64,000 nt of DNA from the NCBI RefSeq assembly GCF_932526225.1, contig NC_064039.1, positions 5,345,001 through 5,409,000 on the forward strand, in the 5' to 3' direction. Both the position numbers and the translations under genes were made by a program. The notes under the pieces were generated by a model. It worked only from the letters and a program-made list of their open reading frames with translations, did not search any database and was not told the origin of the DNA. The stretch comes from Nematostella vectensis. Its lineage: Eukaryota > Cnidaria > Anthozoa > Actiniaria > Edwardsiidae. Positions 55,501-64,000 of this stretch are shown here, one piece after another (positions within the stretch are counted from its first letter, which is position 1; every line of letters begins with the position of its first letter).

Positions 55501-58500
55501 TTGACGTTTAAAAGTCGCTTTAGAATCCCTAAAAAGAACTCAAGTCTGCAAAGTGCAACCGTTAAGGAAAAGGATTCTTCAAAATTACTCAGTTCCGCAA
55601 CAGCAAATTTAAAAGACCATTCATCATCGAGCTCTGAAAAAAAGGAACTTACTAAAAACCAATCGAACTCTATAACAAAGAATTCTGCGATAAAGACACT
55701 CACAACAGATTCATCAAACCCTGGAACAAAAGTTAACGCAATGAGTGGATCAGTACCAAGCTTTCGAACAATTACTGATAACGGCAAATCAGTGTTGAAA
55801 GCCGGAGTCAGTATTCCGAAGCCAGAACCCATTGAAAGGTCAATGTCCTATCTAGAAGTAGAGAAAGAAAAGACTGACTCTACCGAACATCGGAAGAAAT
55901 TAGGCGCGCTCCCTAAAACAATAACACATACCAAGAACCAATCACCATCGTTCTCTGGAACAATAACACATACCAAGAACCAATCACCATCGTTCTCTGG
56001 AACAATAACACATACCAAGAACCAATCACCATCGTTCTCTGGAACAATAACACATACCAAGAACCAATCAGCGCTAGGCCCTGGAATAATAACTTATGAC
56101 AAGAGCACCGGAGCTACAGGCTCAACGCCAAAACACCTGGCGAGATTAAAGAGCGATGTTAAAGTTAAACAAGAAAAACATGATCGTGAGGGAAATAATG
56201 AAAGCAGTCAACCCAGACAAACTTGTAGCTCAAGTCCAGCCAGAAGCAGTGAAAGCAAAACTATCGTCGGAAGTAATAATTTTGATGTCGAGCCTTCCGA
56301 AGTCGCGAAAACTTGTAAGGTGAAGACAGAAAGCGTGACTGAATTGCTAGGTTCACGTGATCAGCATAGTAATAACTTGGCCATCATCGAAATGCTGCGC
56401 AACAGAACGTGTCACATGCGAGCTTTAATCAATCCACCCCCTCTGCCACCGCTACCAAATGTTCGCCATCCGAGCTCCGCACCCAGGAATAAAGAAGTCC
56501 AACAATCTCCTAAGCCACGTGGTCACCCTGAAACTCAGGTACCCCAACAGCCCAACATCCTTCCACCTCTGAATTCCTACAGAGCCCAATCACATGCATC
56601 CAGTACACCCCTGCCGGTTGCTGTGGTCCTCCCCACGTCTTCTAGCTCACAAGGGGTCCAAGATAGTGCAGGCTGCAGCCAGAATTCTGCTGATACGCAG
56701 GAAAAGAGAGACGAGAGCCGGAAAAAGGTGAGGAAAGATAAAGCTCGTGTTCTAAAAAGACTAGCTATATCTATACTGGTAAAGTCGCTACGTCTATTGG
56801 CAAACGTTTTCGATGGTGATGATGACCGTTAGCGGTATGACGTCATCAACCTGCATTGGCTGTGGACAATAATTCTTGGGCACCATTATCGGGAAGACTG
56901 CAAAGTATTTTTTGAAAACAACAATATTGTCTTAGATAAGCGTATCAAGTCGCGATACAAAGGACATCAAGCTCCAGAAGTTGAGATCGTTTGATCGAGA
57001 TCGAAAGATTGAGATCGAAACATATTTGGTCTGGAAACTAGTATATTTTTGCTGTGCTATTAAACTGACATTGGTGTTACGTTCGTTCTGCATGATTTTG
57101 TTTGATTTTTTAAACACTTATTTTGCTGCATTTGTATAGTGATAGCGCCCGGATGTAATCCAGGTTTTTTTTTTTGCTTTTAGGGCATTGCACGACTACA
57201 CTTCCATAAGCAAGTCGTTGACGAGGTACGATCCGCCCTAAGGCCTTTCTTGAGGCATAAAGAGATAAGCAAAGACGAGTACAAGAACATCTTCAAGCGA
57301 GCTGTTGACAAGGTAACCTTAAAGACCACTTATATCTTGACTTTTGCGATTCTTGAACATCTGCCCTCACCTCCGTCCTTGACCAACCTTCGACCTTCAT
57401 TACCCCTCATTACCATCATTATCTTGGCCTTGTTTGACCTTCATTACCCCTCATTACCATCATTATCTTGGCCTTGTTTGACCTTCATTATCTTGACCTT
57501 GTTTGACCCTCATTATTTTGACCGACCCTCGAGCGCCTCATTATTATGACCAGCCCTCGACCCTCATTATCTTGACCTTGTTTGGCCTTCATTATCTTGT
57601 CCTTGTTAGACCCTCATTGTCTTGAGAGGGTTGTCCGATGCACATTAGGATTCCAATGAACATGCATATATTTTGACCCTCGGCCCTGTTTGACCAGTAT
57701 TACTTCGACTGACCCTTAACCCTGTTTGACCAGTATGACCTCGGCTGACCCTCAACCCTGTTTGACCAGTATTACCTCAACTGACCCTCAACCCTGTTTG
57801 ACCAGTATTACCTCAACTGACCCTCAACTCTGTTTGACCAGTATTACGTCGACTGACCCTCTACCCTGTTTGACCATTATTACGTCAACTGACCCTCGAC
57901 CCTGTTTGACCAGTATGACCTCGACTCACCCTCAACCCTATTTGACCAGTATTACCACGACTGAACCACCACTCTGTTTGACCAGTATTACGTCGACTGA
58001 CCCTCAACTCTGTTTGACCAGTATTACGTCGACTGACCCTCGACCCTGTTTGACCAGTATTACGTTGACTTACCCTCGACCCTATTTGACCAGTATTACG
58101 TCGACTCACCCACAACCCTGTTTGACCAGTATTACGTCGACTGACCCTCAACCCTGTTTGACCAGTATTAAGTCGACTGACCCTCAACCCTGTTTGACCA
58201 GTATTACCTCGGCTGACCCTCGACCCTGTTTGACCAGTATTACCTCGACTGACCCTCGACCCTGTTTGACCAGTATTACCTCGACTGACCCTCAACCCTG
58301 TTTGACCGGTATTAACACGACTGAACCTCCACCCCGTGTGACCAGTATTACCTCGACTGACCCTCAACCCTGTTTGACCAGTATTACCTCGACTAACCCT
58401 CAACCGTGTTTGACCAGTATTACCTCGACAATAAACAGAAATCGTAGTTTTTAAAAATGATCAATGGCGAGAAATAATAATTGATGATTTGTGTTACTGA

Positions 58501-58628
58501 TGGAAGATCTTGCGTCTTATCTGCAGATTAAGGAGTCCAACCATCAAGTCGATCGCGGGCGCGTCGCTTCACTTATCAAGAAATACGTCAAGAAGATTAA
58601 GGGACAGCGGTGTCAGCCCTCCAACTAG
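52528..58628 (+). CDS. PHRF1: PHD and RING finger domain-containing protein 1
   Basis: Nine coding exons: 52528-52929, 53023-53106, 53249-53308, 53381-53439, 53822-54000, 54370-54940, 55032-56727, 57184-57312 and 58527-58628. Total 3282 nt, or 1093 aa. After an acidic N-terminus comes a C3HC4 RING (CPVCLMSL, HVFCLECILEWSK, CPVDR) and a PHD finger (YCEVCHDCDREDRLLLCDDC, YHMECL, WFCPICRP). Then there is an arginine/serine-rich stretch, long disordered regions and the C-terminal domain (VRSALRPFLRHKEISKDEYK ... SLIKKYVKKIKGQR). PHRF1 is a nuclear E3 ubiquitin ligase linked to RNA polymerase II. The family order RING-PHD-RS-C-terminal domain is complete. The exon 55032-56727 includes four copies of a 42-nt in-frame repeat. 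AATAAA lies at 58913-58918. Upstream non-coding exons are not resolved. Confidence 0.95.
55918..56080 (+). repeat. In-frame 42-bp coding repeat in PHRF1
   Basis: Four tandem units encode TITHTKNQSPSFSG, the first three almost identical in DNA and the last diverged (NQSALGPG). High DNA identity implies recent expansion in a disordered region. Confidence 0.95.
57690..58432 (+). repeat. 36-bp minisatellite in the last PHRF1 intron
   Basis: About 20 units of TGACCCTCAACCCTGTTTGA followed by CCAGTATTACCTCGAC repeat with few changes. The period is 36 bp, so open frames run across it on both strands. A looser related region (CTTGACC, CTTCATTA) precedes it from about 57370. It is not coding. Confidence 0.93.
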
Positions 58629-58928
58629 AATAGCCAATAAGAATGTGAATTTGATAAGCCAATATTTGATAAGCGTCATTCTTGGAACTTGCAAGAAAGT
58701 TTTTGTCACATTTTGACAGAGCAAAAGCGGCACGAGGTCTAATGAGTAATAATGACACAGCCAAGAACACTAGTCAGGAAAAAGAAATATTATAAGCAGT
58801 TTAAATACGAAGATTCCATATATTATTTGTATTTATTGATCAATAAGAGAGATGAAAAGGGCAAGTATTTCAATTGTTGTTGTTTGTACAAGTTTGCAAT
58901 GTTCATGTTCAAAATAAAGGAAAGTATT

Positions 58929-60136
58929 TTCAAAACATACTTGACTCTCCTATTTCCCTCCCTTTTTAGTTTTGGAACCTAATGTAGAAAAAAAATTATC
59001 ACATGATATAGAATGCGATACTTAGAATGATAACGCCACTAAATGATATCGCCACTATGTCACAGTGCCTAGCAAATTTGGGAGGAGGGAGGTTGTTCAG
59101 GATATAGGTTGATAGGATGCTCGTCGGGAAATTCTAAAACTGCACACCGAAAATTGCTACCCTATAAAATACCCCATTTCTTGCCTATTTTCTCATATAT
59201 AATCGTAAACTCATATATATCATAAACTGGGACCGGTTCCTGGAAAGCCGATAAGCGCTAACCCAGGGTTAAATTTGCCCTAACCCACGATTTTATTTTT
59301 ACCCATGGATTAGTTCTGTTCCCTAAACGCTGGTTAGGGCTAACTCTGGGTTAGTTTACCGCGGTAAAAAATTTCTTAGATACTAAGCAGGAACTAATCA
59401 GATACTAAACAGAAATTATAGCAAGGGGGGGGGGGGGGGGGGTGGAAAATTATTGATAATAAAAAATATTCAAAAGTACCTATTTTCTGCATAGAATTAG
59501 AGTACGGCTGGAAATACGTCAACATATTTATTTAACAGCGATTTTCCCGCTGTTTAGCGGATTTAGGCTAAAAAAATAGCCTTCACTAGCGTGAAAAATT
59601 CAAAAGACGATCCTACACATACACATAGTTTAATACAACTGGATAAAAAATACGGGGGAGCGAATTTGGATTTGCTTGTATTAATAGTATTCTATTCTAA
59701 TAGCCCAATTTCTAGTTCCACTATAACCGCTGGACTTACAGACTAAGGACGCATAATAACAGTGCAAGCCTCGACTTGAGGCAAATTTCATGCGCATACC
59801 AGCGAGAATCCTCTGGAACTTGGATTAAAACAATGCACAACCTGTTAATACTACATGACCACGCTGGTATTTGCCATCGATTCAATTGAAACCGAGTCTT
59901 GCACTGTATTTATGCGTCCTCAGTGCCTATGACCAGCAGGCACAACGGAACTCGAAACTAGACTATTGCTCTCTTGCTCACGGACAAGGAGAGTTGTGGG
60001 TAGATGTGAGTGCTGGACCGTTGGCCCAGGGGTCACCACTAAATCATACCTCAACTACCCTGACTACAACCTTAACAATCCCCGTAACTAATATCCCTCT
60101 CCGAAAACTAAACGTTTGAATATCCCTACTATGTGG
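58929..60136. other. Intergenic stretch with repeats, no supported gene
   Basis: After the PHRF1 poly(A) signal the sequence holds a degenerate relative of the 531-662 hairpin family (about 59230-59360), a run of about 18 Gs at 59426-59443, and AT-rich sequence. Reported open frames show no recognisable product. Confidence 0.55.
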
Positions 60137-61350
60137 CTAGATCATTTGTGTAAAGCCGGACATGCTGTCATATTCCCGATACTTGGCCCTGAGTCGAAGA
60201 GCGGCTGCTATGTCCCCGTTGTCTTCGGTGCTAGATGCTAGTATCTGGGCTGTGTCGTCATCTGGAGTTTCGTTGATGACCTTATATAGCAGTGTGTAAT
60301 GGTTAACCATGTTGGTTGACTTCCAGCCTATGCGCCGAGCAACGTCCGCCTTCGAGGCGCCCAACATACAAAGTAGAATGGCTGTCCCGCCCCTGAAACT
60401 GTGGACACTCGCCTCCATTGATCGCTAGGTCATTTAAATAGGTGGTTAAGCGGGCTTGGGCTGCCGATACCAGGAAAGGGCTGTTAGTCACCGAAGACTG
60501 CTTGGACGTGGTGCGAAAAAAGTAGCCGCTCGAGAGAGTGATCTTTAGCGCGTCACAGATTCTCTTGTAAAACATAAGATTTTGTACTGGGCAGATGGCT
60601 GAGTTACTACACTGTCTGATTGGAATTGGGTGTGAACCGCTTCCTCGGAGAGATTTTCCGACGCGCCGAACGAAGAAGAGGGTTTCTGCCGTCCGGAGTT
60701 TGTAGGACGTCGAAGGCTTTAATCCTGCCTAGGTCTGAAGCCCTATTCCCGGTGAAAAATTCCAACGAAAAAAATGACAGATCACGTGCCCATCTGTACT
60801 GTTGAATAGAGCTAGCGGAAGGGTCCTGGAGCCGAATCCTTAGGCTCGACACTACTTAAAAAAAAATTATCAAAAAGATTGGCACAGCTTGTTTAGGGAG
60901 CACCCTAGCCTAAGATTGTTCTTTTTTTACTGATTTTAAGTATTCTTTGACAGATATGTGGGTTGCGGGGTTTCCCCAACCTATGCGGTCTTCCTATTCC
61001 CTAGTTCGGCCAGCCGATTTCAAGATTGTCCGTAGTTTTCCAATTATAGAGTCAACAGTTCCGGAGGCTAGTCGTGTAGGACATGAGCAGGTGTTTTTAG
61101 TTCTCGAGGTACTGGGACTGCACCCGTCCCTATGTACCTTAGTCTTCCCTTTGCGGTCTTTCCAAACCAGAAACCTTACGATATCTTGAGGGATGCAAGA
61201 TAGGATTGATTTTGGAGGGTCCAGGGATGAAAGGAAATTGCAAAGCTCTTTTTCTAACTGAGATTTTTGCTTGTCGTAAGACGAGGATGCCGAAATTTGC
61301 CGCAGGCTAGAGATCCTCGTGTCGATACTAAGGATGTCAATCTCCACAGT
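60137..61350 (-). pseudogene. Tyrosine recombinase (DIRS YR), broken
   Basis: Fragments in three frames give a typical catalytic core: TGNRASDLGRI with the first catalytic arginine, HSFRGG with the H-x-x-R pair, and VNHYT with the likely nucleophilic tyrosine. Stops and frameshifts fall near 60605, 60570 and 60420, and also near 60855-60940. It would integrate the circular element DNA when intact. Confidence 0.85.
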
Positions 61351-61509
61351 TTTGTGAGGGCGAAAGTCTGTGGTGGTTTTCTTGTGCCCGCACCGTTGAC
61401 AGAAAGACGCACAATCGTCGTTAGGGTAAAAACAAGCGGAGCAGGCTAAAGCAGGCCTCCAAACACGGGGAATTGACTAGAGGTGGAAGAAAAAAATATG
61501 TATAAGCTT

Positions 61510-62340
61510 CTAGTTTGCGAGATGAAAGCGGAACGCTCTTAAGTCCCACGAGAAAGTCCTGGGGACGAATTCGCCGGAAGAAGAGGGGAACAAAAGTGAG
61601 CCTGTGGAACCTTTGGAGCCTCGGCGGATTTTTTCCTGAAATTTTCCGATTACTAAGGGCCACCATAATCTTCGCGGAAAGACATCTGACACTATCAGGG
61701 TGAAGGCACAAGCGCAGTTGTGGGAGAGGAAGCGCAAAACTCTGCCTACCATGACCGGGGGTGGGAACTGTCGTATGCGTTCTCTAAAGGTGAGAGATTT
61801 TCGCACGTTGACCCCGGCTGAGTGCAAAGTTGGCCAGAGATTAAAATGTCTGAGTGGGTTTCTCGCCGCGTCCCGTTGGGTATTTGTGTCCAAGGACATG
61901 AGGTCAGATGTGTGAGGGCCCCAAAGGTTCTCCACATGGCACCAAGCAGCTAGGGATAGCATACAGTCGCTGGGAGACAAGGATCGCGAAGGGGCGTCCG
62001 CCAAGTTCTCTTTCGAGGGGACAAAACTTACGGTTAAGGAGATATTGTTGCGTAGAGTAACCTGGTAGACAGCTTTTATGGCCTCGTTGAGCGTCTTACT
62101 CTTTCCCCCTTGGTTCGTCCATGCCTAGACGAAAGCGGCGCTATCTGAGTAAGCGTCGACCCTGGAGTTTTGTAAATGTTCGGCCGCGGTTGATAGCGTG
62201 AGGCGTAACGCTGAGGCCTCCTTGAGCCCGATGTGTTGGGCAGCGGTTTCTTTATTATCCCAGTGATCGCGCAAAATATAAGGCATGTCTGACATTATGA
62301 TACCCCCCAACCAGAGCGTCAGTGAACAATTTCACAGATT
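61510..62340 (-). pseudogene. RNase H region and linker of the DIRS element, one stop
   Basis: The frame reads HIGLKEASALRLTLSTAA, then RVDAYSDSAAFV, a TAG at 62125-62127, and continues AWTNQGGKSKTLNEAIKAVY to NLADAPSRSLSPSDCMLS. The motifs H-x-G-x-K-E-A, DAYSDS and ADAPSR match the RNase H of DIRS-type polyproteins. Only this single stop interrupts an otherwise open stretch. Confidence 0.85.
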
Positions 62341-62418
62341 TGTGGCGTTTATCCAACCAAGGCAAAGATCCGTGTCTATGCTAGTGCCCCTCGCACTAGC
62401 ATATTGTAAGAGGGGTTC

Positions 62419-63480
62419 TTACATACTTTGTTGATCGATCGATACATGGCGCGAGAGTATAGTCTCGCCGCGGGGACGGCGATTGCGAAGGAAGTAGTTT
62501 TCCTGCAAGGCGTTGGAGCGTTTTAACATCAATCTCATTTCTTGATAATATCGCTTCTCAAAATGTGGCGAATTTCTCCTTTTATTTAAAGGGAAAAAGA
62601 AGGCCATGCAGGTAAAATGGCACAGGTAGCCCAAGAAAGAAATAACCTGAGTAGGGGTGAAAGTCGACTTATTAATGGCCAGCGTGTATCCGAGGGAGGT
62701 GAGTACGGAAATTACAATGTAAGCAGCTGCCTGGGCTAGTTCAAAGTTGGACCATGTAGAGACACCCTGTACAGCCAGTTGAACAATGTGCCTATCATCG
62801 ATATATTGACTACAAGGCACTCCAAGTGAACGTATGTAATTGGTGGCCAGCATACCCGTCGCGTGGTAAATATACGCACTTGCTTTCCATCCGAACGGAA
62901 GACAAGTGTAGACGAAATAACAGCCCTTCCAAGAAAGGCCGAATAACTTTCTACTAGCGGGAGTTAGCTTGATATGATCATAACCGCTCTTGTCGTCACA
63001 ACCGGTTTGAACGTGGTTGTAGCCAAGGGGAGGTCTGACAGGTAATCCAGCGAGAAGGGGAGGTCTGACAGGTAGTCCAGCGAGAAGGGGAGGTCGGACA
63101 GGTAGTCCAGCGAGAAGGGGAGGTCTGACAGGTAGTTCAGCGAGAAGGGGAGGTCTGACAGGTAGTCCAGCGAGAAGGGGAGGTCTGACAGGTAGTCCAG
63201 CGAGAAGGGGAGGTCCTTGACCCAAAGGTTCCGTGACACATTCTAGGCTTGGAAGGTTATATTGTTATTGGCATGACAAGGTACGGTGGTTCAACCTCGC
63301 CAACCTATCCCCAGAACAGTAGTGATCCATTAGCAACACGCTCCAAGATCGTTTCTGTGATAAATTCTTCGAACGCAATGCATGAGGGGTTATTTTCAAG
63401 CTGCATTGGAGGGGGGTGGGGCGAGTTGTAGAGTTTTTTTGCAAAAGTTCCTTTGAAAGGTTTGAAATAGGACCAAGCAT
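62419..63480 (-). pseudogene. DIRS reverse transcriptase with internal repeat expansion
   Basis: The upstream part reads FKPFKGTFAKKLYNSPHPPP and later PPYLVMPITI with stops at about 63330 and 63275. It continues NLWVKDLPFSLDYLSDLP, then a frameshift, then CDDKSGYDHIKLTPASRK, LPFGWKASAYIYH and the catalytic box QYIDDRH. Upstream, DHYERWEDITPVGEVL belongs to the same polyprotein. The YIDD motif confirms an RT. Confidence 0.88.
63025..63217 (-). repeat. 30-bp tandem repeat inside the RT pseudogene
   Basis: Six units of 30 bp encode DLPFSLDYLS in the frame of the conserved RT motif. Normal elements have one copy of this motif. The remaining RT continues in another frame after the array. Confidence 0.9.
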
Positions 63481-64000
63481 CAACCCCGTTTGACCAAAAC
63501 CTCTCCTACTGGAGTAATATCCTCCCAACGTTCGTAATGGTCATGGATTCCGCCGGCAACAATAGACGACGGATAACGAAGGATGACCAAGTCTGGAGAA
63601 CCCTTAACGTAACATTTGGATACCAGCGCGGGCGGAGGTCTGGGGCCGACCATTCCGATGGGCTCGCCCTTCCAGTCACACCATTTTGCTACACATGGCT
63701 TAATATCGTTGAGCTTCTTACGAAAATCGAGTACTTTACGACGCTTGAAGGGTGGGCCCTGAATGTTAAACCGTAATGCGAAGGTGAAAGAAAAAACTGG
63801 AAGGAATACCGAAAAGAAGGGCCCACCGAAATGTCGGCCCCAGAGCGTAAGGGCATAAGAAACCCGCGCCTGAGAAACGACACAAGGTAAAAAAAGGGAA
63901 CCTATAGCAACTAGGGTGCTATCAGAGGCGAAAGCAATGATGACTGACAGTGGAAATAATTTTAGTAGTGGTATAGAAGTACATATAACTAACATAGAAA
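63480..64000 (-). pseudogene. N-terminal part of the DIRS polyprotein (partial)
   Basis: An open frame of 171 codons on the minus strand contains GPPFKRRKVLDFRKKLND and GGIHDHYERWEDIT. The second motif lies just before the RT N-terminus in this type of polyprotein. The beginning of the frame reaches the window edge, so the coding part may be longer. The part before GPPFKRRK is hydrophobic and may not be coding. Confidence 0.6.

Larger units (their letters stand above)
60137..64000 (-). mobile_element. Decayed DIRS-like (tyrosine recombinase) retrotransposon, truncated by window edge
   Basis: Reading leftward on the minus strand: a region before RT (63995-63480), reverse transcriptase (about 63480-62419), RNase H and linker (about 62340-61510) and a tyrosine recombinase (61350-60137). 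This order is typical of DIRS/Ngaro-type elements. Stops and frameshifts are present in every part, so it is inactive. The 5' end lies beyond 64000 and no terminal repeats were identified. Confidence 0.9.

Noticed and set aside
55205-55832. Minus-strand frames of 93 and 140 codons opposite PHRF1
   Set aside because: Antisense shadows of a long coding exon.
57726-58454. A 242-codon frame of STDPQPCLTSIT-type repeats
   Set aside because: It is the 36-bp intronic minisatellite of PHRF1; the flanking exons join in phase without it.
1-64000. CRISPR arrays, bacterial operons or prophage
   Set aside because: The tandem repeats lack unique spacers, and gene structure is clearly eukaryotic with introns.

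Overview
This window is animal nuclear DNA: spliced genes with GT-AG introns, AATAAA signals, many small DNA transposons and minisatellites. The best taxonomic clue is a gene encoding a contiguous two-domain arginine kinase, a form known from sea anemones. Together with the architecture of the other genes this suggests an actiniarian cnidarian such as Nematostella or a relative. That is an inference; no search was run.

Layout. 1-6038: no convincing gene; contains hairpin elements and a roughly 310-bp AAGGG pentanucleotide tract. 6039-7078 (+): a two-exon gene for a small secreted 10-cysteine protein. 8434-15509 (-): nine coding exons of two-domain arginine kinase (714 aa), with introns full of tandem repeats. 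15760-16370: an array of TTCGAGTTATC units just upstream of that gene. 18012-41405, perhaps to 43179 (+): a large gene for a multi-pass membrane protein with a signal peptide, LRR cap, 8-10 LRR exons, ephrin-receptor-like cysteine-rich modules and about eight membrane segments. One of its introns hosts an intronless class A GPCR (31906-33591, +) and a truncated duplicate of it (about 34448-34534). 43825-44839: a Mutator-like inverted-repeat element. 45697-51502 (-): a SCAF1/SCAF11-like RS-domain protein (1058 aa). 52528-58628 (+): a PHRF1 orthologue (RING + PHD, 1093 aa). These last two genes are divergent neighbours and end in the same kind of C-terminal domain. 60137-64000 (-): a decayed DIRS-like tyrosine-recombinase retrotransposon that runs off the window edge.

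The most unusual pattern is that at least four intronic minisatellites begin exactly at an exon-intron junction, so each repeat unit carries a copy of the neighbouring splice site (two in arginine kinase, two in the LRR membrane-protein gene). The arginine kinase gene also has an in-frame stop and a poly(A) signal just past its domain-1 donor site, which could yield a single-domain enzyme. Its two domains differ in one intron position, and one intron uses a GC donor.

All exon boundaries were read by eye from splice consensus, phase continuity and family resemblance. Total coding lengths were checked to be multiples of three for each multi-exon gene. UTRs and transcription starts are not resolved.
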